This document shows, piece after piece, positions 44,760 to 56,694 of a stretch of 64,000 nt of DNA. A program made the translations under genes and the position numbers. The notes beneath the pieces are model-generated. The model was not told the DNA's origin. It worked only from the letters and a program-made list of their open reading frames with translations, and searched no databases. The stretch is from contig JAJTWR010000067.1 in the NCBI GenBank assembly GCA_021613335.1, forward strand, positions 1,478,501 to 1,542,500. Direction: 5' to 3'. The first letter of the stretch is position 1, and each line of letters starts with the position of its first letter. Source of the stretch: Whitmania pigra (taxonomy: Eukaryota > Annelida > Clitellata > Hirudinida > Haemopidae).

Positions 44760-45954
44760 TACAGCAGCAGTAGCAGCAACAATCATCATAATCATCACCA
44801 CCACAATTATCATCATCATCGTCATAATCATTATCATCAACATTAATACCATTATCATCATTGACATTAACATCATTATCAGAATCAACTTGACGTCAAG
44901 AGCATTACAGGTACAAAAGCCTGATTAGCTAATTATCGACTACTTCTTCCTTTCAAGATTTGAAGATGCTGAAGATGACAGCCACGTCCAAGAATGATCC
45001 GCCTAGCCACCTGGAGTGGTAAACAAGGTGAGGCGTGCAACTGCTACTGAGGTGTTATGAAATGATAATTATAGTTAAGTGATTATTCGCAGACAATAAT
45101 AGCAACTCAATAATAATTAAAACAACAATAACAATGACAACGATGATGATGATGATGATGATGATAATAATAATAGAAGAGAAATGAAACTGATACTCAA
45201 AACATTGATAATACGCAGAATATAATAAACAACAACAACAACAACATCAATCGCTGTCAGCTCATTTCTTAATCAGGCCAGACCGTGTATCAATCAGGGT
45301 CAAGTTCACGAACGTAGGCAAGAGCAGGTTTTGAACTGTTGTCGATCAAGGGTTGGATTATAATATCTCAACAGCAAACACAGCACAGAATCGATGCCAT
45401 ACACGCACATGAGCACAAGCATACATCAGAAAATTGTTTACATAGGCGAAGGAAATTTCATCCCAGCTGTAACTGACTGATGCACTTTCGTGATGTTGTT
45501 TCGCAAGTGTTTCAAAATGAATAATATTTAATTATTGATTATAAATCAATGCGAACCAATTCGATTGTGCGAATACTTTAAAAATGCATTCAGTTCTTGA
45601 AACCCATTCTTATCTTCATGTCTCGAAGTTTATCTTGCCTTACTACACAAGCACATACACTCACACACACACACACACACACAAACACAAACAACATTCT
45701 TAGCTAACCAGATTAATTTAAATGACATTTATTTACTCATTAGTATAACAGAAAATTTAAAAAAAAACATCAATAGGAAGTTATGAAATAGTGGGAAAAC
45801 TGAGCGAACGAGTGAGTGAGTGAGTGAGTGAGTGAGTGTGTAGAGGTTCAACAGACAAAATAGAGAGCTGAAGTGAGAGAGGTGAGAATAAAACCACTTC
45901 AAAGTACAAAGTATGAGAGTTCGACTCTGATGCATTCCTGCATTCATCAAATTC

Positions 45955-46110
45955 TACGTAAAGAGTGGCGGCCGCTTCAACGTTCGCAACGGCTGGTGGT
46001 CGGTGTAGCGACGACCTCATCGAAAGCAGGAGTCAATGAGGACACTCAAGGTCGCGGCCATCGCAACGACCTCAGCACGTCGGCCCTACTTGTGGCGCAA
46101 GAACTTAGAA
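45955..46110. other. CpG-rich block with a NotI-type GCGGCCGC
   Basis: A sharply CpG-rich patch in AT-rich DNA. The minus strand is open with an ATG at about 46020 (reading MRSSLHRPPAVANVEAAATL) and a possible donor GTAGAA just after. It could be a promoter or first exon of the nuclear receptor or of an unseen gene. No homology is recognised. Confidence 0.3.
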
Positions 46111-47300
46111 ACCGTCTGATAATAAATCAGCCAAAAAAGAATTTGAGATATTCCCCTTCACTTGTAAATTATCGAGTGGCTGAGAGAAGAAACGAAAAAG
46201 AGCAAAACACTGCCAGACAGACAGACAGAGACAGGCATCGACAAATGAAACTGATAGTTAATACAGCGCACTGCCAATTCTAATTCACAAAACTACTTTT
46301 AGTATGAAGTCAATTGTGCTAATCCATGCAAACATGCAATGTACATTCATAATGTTGTGTTTCGAACTAAACTAACAATACTCGAGCGTTCTTCCACGTT
46401 CAGTCTACCTGTGAACATAAACTGTAAACACCTAGGAACGTGCACAGACAGACAGACAGACATACAGACAGACAAACAAAGAAATCAGACACCGAGAAAG
46501 TAAACTCGCTCTCAGAATATAGGAAATTATCTTTCGTTTGAGATAATTTAAAAGCGAGCATTGCAGGTCCATGCAATTATCCACCTCATGATTATTGTCG
46601 TCGTTATGATGGTGGTGATGATGATAATGATTATTAATGTTTTTGATCGCAACATCTATAATGTAATTGTTCTAATCAAATGCCTCAAACCTTACGAACA
46701 TAGCCAGCAGAAACACAACAACACAACATCAACATCAGAATCACAACAAAAACAATTAAATGTCATAACAATCTTTATTCATAATTAATCATCTCGATAA
46801 ACAGCAGGCGTTAATCTGAGGATAGTCATTTATTTATTTATTACTTATTAATTATAAACTAATACGATTCCCTCCATTTTGTCGATAATCAGAATGTCGA
46901 CCCTAGAACATATCTGCGATGACAAAAATCATCCAAACATTTTCATCTCCATCACTATCACCATCTTTATCATCATCATCGTTATCATCATCATCATCAT
47001 CATCATCATCGTCATCATCATCACCCCAATCATTATGGTCGTCGTAGTGAAAGTGTTCCAATTCAAGAGTCAGAGTGCTCGTGCGAATCAATATCGGGCG
47101 CGTTCATCGTCTACCTGTAAATAAATCCTTCCGATAACAACAACAACAACGACGACGACGACGACAAGAACAACAGCAGCAACAGCACATGCGACTACAA
47201 CCTAACCTGTGACAACGAATGTTGTCGTGAGAGCCTGGAATCGAAACATCTATTGCGTTGCACCATAACTATGAAATATTTTATCAGAATCATTTTGATC

Positions 47301-47304
<4 letters not shown>

Positions 47305-47336
<32 letters not shown>

Positions 47337-47515
47337 TATTATTATTATTATCATCATCATCATCATCATCATTTTATGTATATCATCATCATCATCGTCG
47401 TCATCACCATCGCCGTCATCATCATCAGCGTCATCATCATCATCATCGTCGTCATCACCATCGCCGTCATCATCATCAGCGTCATCATCATCATCATCGG
47501 TGTTGTGAATGTCAT
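47305..47515. repeat. (ATT)n-(ATC)n region with a 48-bp tandem duplication
   Basis: ATT units at 47306-47352 pass into ATC units. Around 47390-47500 a block containing GTCGTCATCACCATCGCCGT occurs twice, about 57 bases apart. Confidence 0.85.
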
Positions 47516-47631
47516 CAGGACCACCTAAAAGTCTGCAAACATTTGGAAATGGTTCAATTAGGCAACGATGCTTTAAATGTTTTCATGTTTTGGATAACTG
47601 AATGCAATCTCTTTTTTCATCTCTGCTGCTA

Positions 47632-47635
47632 CCGC

Positions 47636-47676
<41 letters not shown>

Positions 47677-47764
47677 ATGCCTCCAGGTATAAGTGAAGGG
47701 AAGTTGGCTTTCCATCGTGGTGATGGTGAGGGCGACGATGACGATGGTAATGATGATGATGGTA

Positions 47765-47858
<94 letters not shown>

Positions 47859-47862
47859 CTGA
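47632..47862. repeat. (GCT)n and (GAT)n tracts
   Basis: About eight GCT units, then GAT, a non-repeat gap (about 47682-47745), then a long GAT run with a one-base slip near 47822. Confidence 0.95.
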
Positions 47863-48075
47863 TGGTGCGGTGGCATCGACAGTGGACTTCAATAATAATA
47901 TTGATTATAATTTCGGGGCTGCACTTGAAAACAAATTTGATTGATGATGCCGTCAGTTTTCGTTAAGAGATGTTTACACCGACAACCCTGGTGATGGTAA
48001 AATTGGTTTTGAAGTTTAAGTTGAACTTTTCATGGCCATCATAAGGCTATTAAGATTAGCATAGACACATCAAGC

Positions 48076-48086
48076 ACCATCATCAC

Positions 48087-48154
<68 letters not shown>

Positions 48155-48187
48155 CCATCATTATCACCACCATCATCATCATCATCA
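48076..48187. repeat. (ATC)n microsatellite
   Basis: About 25 ATC units, with ACC/CCC variants at both ends. Confidence 0.95.
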
Positions 48188-49399
48188 TGCTTTCTGTAAG
48201 TTGAAATCAAGAATGAGAGGGGATAAAACTTACCCATCCATGGTGGCCTTGTTATGGTGCAGAACAATCAAACGGATTCCATGGAAGTGATGAAAATGAA
48301 ATCATTCATCGACATGACTCACCATCGTGACGACACAAGTAATTCGAAGGCCCAAGGCTGAGATCATCATCACCGCCATCGCAAGCATCGCCACCATCGC
48401 TACCATAACCGGTAGCAGCACCTGTGGTTATTAATCACAGACAGTGCTCGGTAAACTCCATCCTATCAGCTCTCGACCTAAGAGTAAAAAGAGGGCAAAA
48501 AACAAAGAAAGAAACAAAGATCCTCGCAATTAGAACACGCTCCAGAGAACAGGCAGGAGGAACCTCCCCTCTGACAGGGAACAGAACTTGACCTGAGCAA
48601 GAGAGATAGTAGTTAGACAGCGAAAGAGACAGACAGGCAGACAGAGAGAGAGAGAGAGAATGACAAAAAAAGGAAAGACAAAGAGCAAAGACAGAGTCAA
48701 GTGGTGTCAAGAATTGTGACAAATTGAGTCCAAAACTTCCCTCTCTGTTGAGGAAGATGCAAAACTTGAATTTTTTTCACTTCGAAAGTCACAGAAATTC
48801 CTCTCGGCGGAATTGTGTTGCTTAAACTCGGGGTCGAGGTCCGGTAGGTGGGAAGTACGAAGCTTCTCCTGATGCTCAAAACAACAACAACAACAACAAC
48901 AACTACGACAGACAATTACGACAGGGTGATGGCATCCACAACAATGACAAGTATCACTTTAATGGTAAAAATACAAAGAAATAATTCAAGATGAACTCAA
49001 TTGATTACATTTAATCTAAAAGTGGTGTGGGTGAATAGTGGAATAAATGACATTATCAGTGCAATTGCAATACATTAATAATATACATAATGATGAATAC
49101 TATAAATATAATTTAAAACCAATAAAAATAAAAAAATAAAAAATAAATAAATAATAATAATAATAATAATAAAACGAATGACTCAACTGTTACTTGTTTA
49201 ACCTTTTCAATGTCATCAACACTCTACCTCAATTATTAATATTTGTTTGATTGAAGTTTGTTGCTACCTCGAATGTTAAGAGAACAGTTCAATGCATTTA
49301 CATAACTAGTCCATCTACCTATCTACCTAAACCCATTCATACCTGTCTCTATCCTTCTGTCCTGCTACATCCACCTCTAGCGGGGCAAAAAGATCACCC

Positions 49400-50640
49400 T
49401 TGGCATTAAGAAGGGTTCTGGGGTTTTCCCCACCCCTAGATTATTAATAAATCTCGAATCAGGAGGGAATAAAAACTTCACCGGACGTCTCAAGGTCCTT
49501 CTCCTCAAAAAAAGGCAGACGACTCTGTGTCTCCAGTCGCTCCGGTGGGTCGGACGGGTCGTATTTCATTTCCGATCTTCGGGACAGCCACGAGAGACGA
49601 AGCGAAATTTATACAGCGACGATATGTATACGTCGCTTATCCAAAAATCATCGATGAAATACTCGCATGAAATATGTCACTGCTTCATTTTCTTTCTCTA
49701 TTATTATTATTATTATTATTATGATTTAAGAATTGTCATCGTATTCCCCTCAAAATATTAATTAAAAACAATAATTATTATTATTCCACCTATCCACTCA
49801 TTGGCCAGGTTAGCTACTATTACCATATTGTTGTCACTGCAATCATCACAACCACCATCGTCTCCATGACCAAGAAACACCAGCAATCGAAGCAAACCTG
49901 CCACTACCACCACGACAACGGTCGAACGATAAGACATCCACAACCTTTGCAAACATTTCTGAAACCGGACGATTATGATTTGCCAACAACTTTTTTCGGC
50001 AAAAAAGTCAAGGATTCCAACAGAAATCTTTCTGAAAAATCATTATCTGGTAAGCAGGGATGAAATATGCAGAGCATTTGATGGCGCAGGGCAATGGCGG
50101 ACCTCGGATCTTATCAGAAATTCATTTGGCCAGAGTAATGATTCAATCGACGATCATTTCCCTCACCATTTCTTCGAGGGCACGACGGTTAGGGTAGGTG
50201 CCGGGACATTTCGCAGTTCTTGGAAAACGGCCGACTCCAAGTAAAATACCGAAAAACGTCTAAATCATTTAACGTCACAAAATACAAAAGAGCGATGGAG
50301 CCCATGCTTTTCAATTCATAAGATGCATTGCATGGCATCAATAGTGACGTGACAAGTGCAACAAATCGTCGTTTCACCTGTGTTACCTTTTACTGTGCTC
50401 GACCGATTAAGGTGCAATGGCAACCGGCAAACGGAGCCGAAAATTGAAGTCGACAGATTTGCCGACAAAACCGAAGACGTTTAGAAATGCTTTAAGAGAA
50501 CAAGTTTCCATTTTCAATTTTCACTCGCATCCAATAACCGCACATAAAAATTTAAAGAGTAACGAATCAAAATATTGTTATTCGATGTCCAAGACACTGA
50601 GAACCAAAGAATTTTCGTGACTGCGAGGGCTCGGAAACAA
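49400..50640. other. CpG-richer block with possible plus-strand exon
   Basis: CG dinucleotides are common from about 49540 to 50470. On the plus strand a frame from ATG 49866 reads without stop to a strong donor-like CTG|GTAAGC at about 50051 and contains KPDDYDLPTTFFGKKVKDSN. A second plus-strand frame starts at ATG 50417 (MATGKRSRKLKSTDLPTKPK). Neither resembles a family I know. Minus-strand frames are also open. It may be the 5' end of an undetected gene. Confidence 0.3.
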
Positions 50641-52788
50641 AACTCAAGCACGTGGTTACCAATAAAAATGCAAGAATTGTTTATCTAGAAATCATGAAAA
50701 TCTTGTCACTGCAGTAAAAGCATTAATGGCTAACAGCTGACAAAAAAATTAGTCTAGACAGTCTTAGAAGAAATAATTATGGCAATCAACTTTATCCTAT
50801 TAAATAATTAAAGCCATAATTGCAGTAAAGCCACAAACTGTCAGCAACAATTATTCAATGATGAAATGAAGGTCGAATGTTACCACAATTACCAACTCAG
50901 AACACAGAGAGCTATTTTCTTCTTAGTAAGTAGCTTATTGAAATATTACTAAACATATTAATATATTCAACAAATATATTTTTATACCAATGTATTTATT
51001 ATATCAAGAAATCAATTATCAATGTCAGCTGAAACAATAATAAGATTCACACCTTTCAGACGAAAGTTTTTGAAGCGAACATCGTTTTCAACAATTTCAG
51101 TGCCCAGTAAAAAACCAGCATCGTTCTTAAGAAATTAATAAGAAAGTCGAGCTTACCGGAAAACGAAAAATCGTCAGCAAAGTTCCAATCGATGGTATCC
51201 TTGAAAATATTTGTCAGTTTTAAGTTACGATTTCTGGCATCAGCCCCTCACGAAACGACACCAAAATAAAATATCTCTGCCGGGCCTGCGCAAACGACAA
51301 TGATGCTAACACAAGGCGCTCAACTTTTAAATACACTCTCAATCCCATAATTACATGCCTCTCGCTGTAAATTAATGGCAAAAATTATGCGTTAAAAAAT
51401 TAACTGCTGTTTTATGCACGTTTTATTTGAACGATGAGTAGTAAAATAGTCTGCATAATCCATAGGCTATAAAAATTTGACGCGATAAGATGTGACCCTT
51501 AAAGAGCAGACAACGTGATCAAAACATGAGTAGCACGTTTTGATGGTGCTCTAGAGTTATATCAGTGATGTTTTTAAGAATACGAAATTAAGCATAACGA
51601 TTTGAGCGGTCGGACGCTTCATTGACCTTCGATGGTCGTATGCAAATCGTATTCGTGCACAAGTATTTTTAGACTTTCGAGGACGGACAGAAAAAATTAC
51701 GAACTTCCTATCGTCGTAAATGTTGATAACGGAAATTTCGACTTCTTTGGCGCATTTACATTATAAATTCGCTCAGGGACTAGTGCTCGCCTACCTTTGA
51801 TGTCCATCATAAAACATCCCCTTTAGGTTATTTTTAAATCAGCTTAAATTTTATGACAAACTTTTCAACCAAATAACTAAGAATAGTTTATTTTTAAAGT
51901 AACACAAAATCAATCAATGCAAGTCCAAAATAACCAATTCACCAAAAAATGGAGAAAAAAATCAGAAAAGTAGTTCTAAAATTAAATTCTAGCTCTCATG
52001 TCGTCCGGGTTTATCTCGTGGTAATTTGCTATTTGCTATAAATAAAATGAAAAGGGTTCTGAAGGGGGGGGGGGGGGTCAAGGCAGACCCAGTCTTCAGA
52101 GGAGAGCCTCCTTTATTGTCTTCATGAGGATGTTGGATTGGTTGACAAGGTGGTTTGCACTTAGGAAGACGCATTGTTTCCTAAACAAGATGAAAGTCAA
52201 CATTAATTCCAATAAATTTGTAACTTACTGTGATGAATTCAACAGAGATATCGGGAAATTTCGCAATAAAACAATGAAATCTAAGCATTTGGAAATGATG
52301 CACTGCCTGAAATTCAACGACATAAAGACACATAATTTGTAATAAAAAAACATGATAAAAACTTCAAAAGCACTACTAATAGAACTGATAGAATGACCTT
52401 CAGTTATATTTTAAGTTCACAAAGGTGCAATTAAAAGTCAAGGTAGAATATCCGAGAGAATGATGATAATGATGGTGGTCGATCATGTAACAAAGATGGT
52501 TCTCATTATGGTAATGTAAAACTCGTTGTAGCTTAACATGGAGGTGCAAAGAGTCTGAAACGTAAACCGTTCACGTGAAATGGAAAATTCCAAACATCAT
52601 ATCATGAAACAGATATCATACTGATGACTGATATTACTAACAAATAACGACATCAAGGACGACCAGTTATCCGACGTTACTAAACATTATTATAAACGTT
52701 ACATTAGTATCAACGTATCGCATTGGTCCGATGAAATTAATCAGAGAGACTTTCTGACATTCAAACCCGGTGCACGGAATTGGAACTC
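50641..52788. other. Spacer with one weak exon candidate
   Basis: On the minus strand at about 51159-51203, KDTIDWNFADDFSFS lies between an acceptor-like TTTTCAAG and a donor CCG|GTAAGC; no homology is seen. A run of about 13 G lies at 52066-52078. Nothing else was recognised. Confidence 0.35.
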
Positions 52789-52825
52789 TTAAACTCGACA
52801 AAGTCTTGTATGTTTAATGAGATGC
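52789..52825 (-). CDS. Possible PDCD10 C-terminal exon (weak)
   Basis: After TTTCAGCTCAG| the minus strand reads, in the phase required by exons 6a/6b, HLIKHTRLCRV and a TAA. Human PDCD10 has RLIHQTNLIL in the corresponding place, so L, I, T and L line up. The match is short and the protein would end about 19 residues early, so this may be chance. No better C-terminal exon was found down to about 47 kb. Confidence 0.22.
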
Positions 52826-53302
52826 CTGAGCTGAAATTCATGAATAATGTATTGCAAGTGAGCATTTCAAGGATAAGCTAGGAACAGGTAAGTAAGCAGT
52901 GATTGATTGAGGTCGCACAGTTCAATAACCTGATGGAATTCATAACAGTTCAATCGCCAACAGTCAGGGAGTTAAGGCACCTCTGATGCCACGAGGTGCC
53001 TTAGAAATTATTATTAATTAACATCCTATTATTAATTATTATTATTTTTATTTATTTACTTGCATTTCAAACAAGCTCAAAGGGCCTTTAACCACTCACA
53101 CGATCAACAATAAGCTTATAAATGGTTATTATGAATATCACTACAATAGAAGCACTTTTTGTTACAAATTTAATAAGTATTAAAATATTATCATTCAAGT
53201 TAAAGCATTTAATAATAAACATAATAATAATAATAATAATAATACCAATGACAATTATGATGCTGATGACATCAACAACAAAAATAATTAACAACTAACA
53301 AC

Positions 53303-53385
53303 CTATTGTCTCTGAAGTACACCTTGAGGGTGCTGCTAAAACGCCTCGAGCACCGAACAAAGTTGCGCCTCCTCAGCTCAACCAT
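53303..53385 (-). CDS. PDCD10: PDCD10 exon 6b (duplicate of exon 6a)
   Basis: The acceptor CTAATTTTAG precedes a phase-0 start. There are 27 codons plus two bases, then donor AATAG|GTTGTT, which is weak. It contains FVRCSRRFSSTLKVYFRDN. By my alignment 15 of 27 residues equal exon 6a, and length and phase are identical. Because 83 is not a multiple of three, including both exons would shift the frame, so they would have to be used alternatively. The weak donor leaves open that this copy is decaying. Confidence 0.75.
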
Positions 53386-56300
53386 CTAAAATTAGAAGGA
53401 CGGATTGAACGAGGACTGGATGGATCAAGGGATAGACCAAATGGAAGAACTGATGGAGTGCAACAAAGAAATTAATTCGAAAATAAACAGAAAAATCATC
53501 AAAAAAAAGAATATATAAGTTCAGGAAGCCATCGACTTGTTTGAGTTTATCGGATATAAACTATTCCACAGAGGCTTTCGAGACCGGGAGCAGATTGCAA
53601 AAGGCTCTGCAAAATACATTCAGACACGCCAGGTGCTTCTAAAAACCATCTATCTGCTCTTAGCCACCTTCTTATTTTGGATGACATTTTAAATTCATAA
53701 GACATACTTGATGTTGAAGGAAGGAACAAACACACATCTTAAAGTGATAACGCAAACGCAATTTTCATCAACAACATTTTTGAAAGACGAAACGTAACGA
53801 ACGAGCAAATGCGACGACAGTTACAATTGCAGGCTCCCTAGCATCGACACTAAATCAAATCGAGCATGCAAAAAGAGCAACAGATTTGTTATGTCTTATT
53901 TATTCTTTAAAACAAGAATGAAAGAAGAAACAAAAAGAAAGACAGCATGGAAACCTAAGTAAGCAACAAGAGATATCTATCATCACAACTACAAAAACAA
54001 CATTGGAAATACCAGACCCAGCAAATGCAAGCTTATGCAATCGTATTGGAACCATTCAAATATCAATAATTTGTTGCAACATACATTGAAGATGTTAATA
54101 CTTACCATTACCAATTAGTTAGCATAATTACAACTGTGGCTGGTATTAATATAAATGATGAGGACTCCACAGCCAATGATTATTAAAAATATGAACCCCG
54201 TCAACATAAAGCACTGCAGATAAACACGTTCCATTACTTTGAAATTCTACTTTTTTGTGGAATGACTGCCATTGAAGTAAGTTATTTATGTCTACATCCA
54301 TTAATGTTTACAATGAGTTGTTAAATAATGAACAGAAGTAATAATAATAATAATAATAATAATAATGACAATAACAATTAAAATAAACAATTGTTAAATT
54401 ATTCCTCACTCGTTATCCCTGAAAAAGTCTTTGAGAGTGTTACTGAAATTCCTTGAGTACTTAACAAACTCCTTCTTGCGATAATCCACGCTCTACAAAA
54501 ACATGCACAAATGTTGTTCAACGCCGATAATAAATATTTCCAAAACCTCGCAACCATGTGCCATTTCACTGTATCCAAAATTTGTATTCAAAATGTTGAG
54601 CAAAATAAATAACAAATAGTTGAAAGTTTAAAGCAGAATTAATTTAAAATTAAAGAATAAATTAATTGCTAATTAACATAATTTAATGTTGAAACTAATT
54701 TCCATAAGTAAATTGACCATAATAAAATCATAAGACCAGAGGCAGGCAACATTGTTGCTAACATTCCATGAAAGACCATAATGCTACCATCTCATTTTGT
54801 AGTCATTATGTTTACAAATATTTAATTAAATTGATTTCATTAACTAATTATTACTGTTATTAACTTATTATTATTATTGCTAAATAATTATTATTGTTAT
54901 TATCACTGGAATAACTTTATAATTAAAATAAAATTTTGAATTAAAATAATTACATAATAATAATAACCCGTTAATCTACAAATACATAATCAATAATCAT
55001 CCGACGACTCACGTGCTTCTGGTGCTCGTTGACCATGACGAGGATCGTGTTCACCGAATCCAATAGCAGACGGATGGAGCTGGCTATCTCCCTGTAGATA
55101 GGAGAGGTAATGTGGTCACAATTACGACTGATTACGATGCTAGCAACAGTTGTGGAGATTGTGGCAACAGTATTTATGAGAATATTTGTAAACAGACTTA
55201 AAAGATCATCCCGTCACCTGCTACATATTAGTTGTTTTCTATATTATTAGAGTTTCATTAAATCAATCAAAGTCAATAATAACTATTTAGAAGAACTAAA
55301 TAACAACACTTATAACTAATTAATTGATAATTGTAACATTGTGGTACAAAAGCATAGCACCCCGAATGTCATGTCCACAGCCCAGTTTGTTCTGCCACGA
55401 GGACAGGGAAAATTAAGTAAAAAAATTTGCAAAGTGGTATGTGGTGTTATATAAATAATCTGGTTATATATACATGATCCGATGCTGTGTAAATTTTGCT
55501 ACGGCGGTCGGCAGATGCGACACGTACTTGATCGTCTCCAAGAACTTCTTGCGGTCGAAGATCTCGTCGGGAATCCTGCCGAGGATTCTCTTCAGCTCCA
55601 CGGACCTCGTGTTCAGCAGCTTCAGAGACTCCTCAGGTCTCTCGATCAGGAATTCTGGAACAAAGTTGAAACTACAAAAGAGTCAAGAAAGAATGAAGTG
55701 GCGAATTGATGAATCAATGATTCAAGATGATTTTGACATTTATACTCTGTTTTATGATCACCTTTCAGACGATCATTTATTTTGCTAGTCAAAAACATGT
55801 TTATTTTTACATTTCACAAGTTCAATAAGCAATGTGAGTCTTAAACCAAAACAAGGGCCTGAACCTTTTGACCCCAGCACAAACAACAAGATTAAAAACT
55901 AAATTAGTGACAGTAGTATTTCCAAACCATTGGAATTGTTTGATCTCTCCAGTCTGAGAAAGCACTCCGATAGGTCGACCTGGTTTTCAATCTCGGCCTT
56001 TTTCAGAATTCCACGAATGAGGTTCAAGGTGAAACCAGGATGTTGTGCTTCCACCTGGGTGAGATTATGATGAGGTGATTGCAGTCGTAGTTAAGTTACA
56101 TAGCATCAAAAGCTCTTCTTGTAATCATTTATTTAGCTCTCATTCTAAGAGCTCTTGTGGCAGTGCAGGCTGGGTTTCGAACCTGACACATTACGACGGT
56201 TGCCATTACCTCTGCATGCACATAACCCATTTATCCAACCTGCACCATGATAATGGTAAAGTTGTGATAATAATAATGATGATTAAGTTAGTTAGCAGGT

Positions 56301-56694
56301 ATTATAGTTATTATTAAATTAATTTCAGGCAGTATCTTGTTGAGTATTGAGTTTGACAAGGTATCTTGGTTAATCTCGACTAAACATAAATCAATAAAAT
56401 AATTTATTACCTTATTGAAACCTGCCCTTAGAGATTTCACTGCATTTGCATCTTTACTTTCCAACTGATAGTCAAAGAGAAACAATGGTTTACAAGACCC
56501 AATCGGTTTATAATTAAACTTGTCAAAATCTTTAATTTACTAACAAAATCATAACTCTTAAATACGAGTATGCAATCATTCATTCCAAAGCAAGCAATTC
56601 AGTTATCTCCTTAGCAAACCTTTTCTAGTATGGGCTTGATTACCACTGGCAGCGCCAACGAAGCGAACAGTTCATCTTCGCTCCCCATTGTCAT
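53303..56694 (-). CDS. PDCD10: PDCD10 (CCM3) gene, six exon positions, C-terminus uncertain
   Basis: Exons at 56620-56694, 56411-56464, 55928-56054, 55528-55654, 55013-55091, and either 54410-54492 or 53303-53385, join without phase conflict to about 182 residues (human protein 212). PDCD10 is a small cytoplasmic/Golgi adaptor. Its N-terminal part dimerises with GCKIII kinases (MST4, STK24/25), and its focal-adhesion-targeting-like C-terminal helices bind striatin in STRIPAK and CCM2. Diagnostic parts are FLIERPEESLKLL, LKRILGRIPDEIFDRKKFLE, TIKEIASSIRLLLDSVN and KKEFVKYSRNFSNTLKDFF. The start ATG (56692-56694) has an in-frame TAG two codons upstream. Position six is present as two homologous 83-nt exons. 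The last helix is not confidently located. The gene lies 1.1 kb downstream of PIGW on the same strand. Confidence 0.92.
54410..54492 (-). CDS. PDCD10: PDCD10 exon 6a
   Basis: The acceptor TGTTTTTGTAG is followed by a phase-0 start, 27 codons plus GA, then donor GTGAGG. It contains FVKYSRNFSNTLKDFFRDN, closely matching the vertebrate FVKYSKSFSDTLKTYFKDG. If the intron were retained the next codon would be TGA. This copy is nearer to the vertebrate sequence than 6b. Confidence 0.9.
55013..55091 (-). CDS. PDCD10: PDCD10 exon 5
   Basis: The acceptor CCTATCTACAG is followed by one base completing a Lys codon, then EIASSIRLLLDSVNTILVMV and NEHQKH, ending at AAGCAC|GTGAGT in phase 0. It corresponds to the helix DIASAIKELLDTVNNVF of the human protein. 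Confidence 0.93.
55528..55654 (-). CDS. PDCD10: PDCD10 exon 4
   Basis: The acceptor TTTGTTCCAG ends at 55655. The exon contains FLIERPEESLKLLNTRSVEL and then KRILGRIPDEIFDRKKFLET. The donor ATCAA|GTACGT gives phase 2 and restores TIKEIASS across the junction, as in the human TIKDIASA. Reading on past the donor would give a wrong continuation. Confidence 0.95.
55928..56054 (-). CDS. PDCD10: PDCD10 exon 3
   Basis: The acceptor ATCTCACCCAG precedes VEAQHPGFTLNLIRGILKKA, then EIENQVDLSECFLRLERSNN and SN, ending AATG|GTTTGG in phase 1; the G joins AA of exon 4 to make Glu. It aligns with human KENPGLTQDIIMKILEKK..FTESLLRMA. Donor +3 is T. Confidence 0.9.
56055..56410 (-). other. PDCD10 intron 2 containing a SINE
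   Basis: A short intron of 356 bases, nearly half of it SINE copy D. A small ATT/GAT-rich patch lies near 56260-56320. Confidence 0.85.
56092..56250 (-). mobile_element. tRNA-derived SINE, copy D
   Basis: On the minus strand the A-box-like TGGATAAATGG has one mismatch to the consensus and the B-box is GTTCGAAACCC. The body matches copies A and C. It is inserted in the sense orientation within a PDCD10 intron. Confidence 0.75.
56411..56464 (-). CDS. PDCD10: PDCD10 exon 2
   Basis: A micro-exon of 18 codons between acceptor GACTATCAG and donor AATAAG|GTAATA, phase 0 at both ends: LESKDANAVKSLRAGFNK. It aligns with human [20 protein letters not shown]. Confidence 0.88.
56620..56694 (-). CDS. 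PDCD10: PDCD10 exon 1 (start)
   Basis: The exon has 25 codons from ATG 56692-56694 (MTMGSEDELFASLALPVVIK, then PILEK) to donor GAAAAG|GTTTGC, phase 0. The conserved hydrophobic LPVVIKPILE corresponds to human PLYAVMYPVFNELE. A second ATG two codons in could also initiate. Donor +3 is T. Confidence 0.85.

Larger units (their letters stand above)
46111..49399. other. Satellite-rich spacer, no gene recognised
   Basis: Besides the listed tracts it holds CAGA units (46445-46475), an (AAC)n/(GAC)n patch (47138-47166), (GA)n (48639-48658) and (AAC)n (48883-48901). A (CA)n tract lies just outside at about 45661-45682. Confidence 0.4.

Noticed and set aside
45873..46283. 136-codon plus-strand frame
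   Set aside because: It spans a CpG patch and a CAGA repeat; no family features, and both strands are open.
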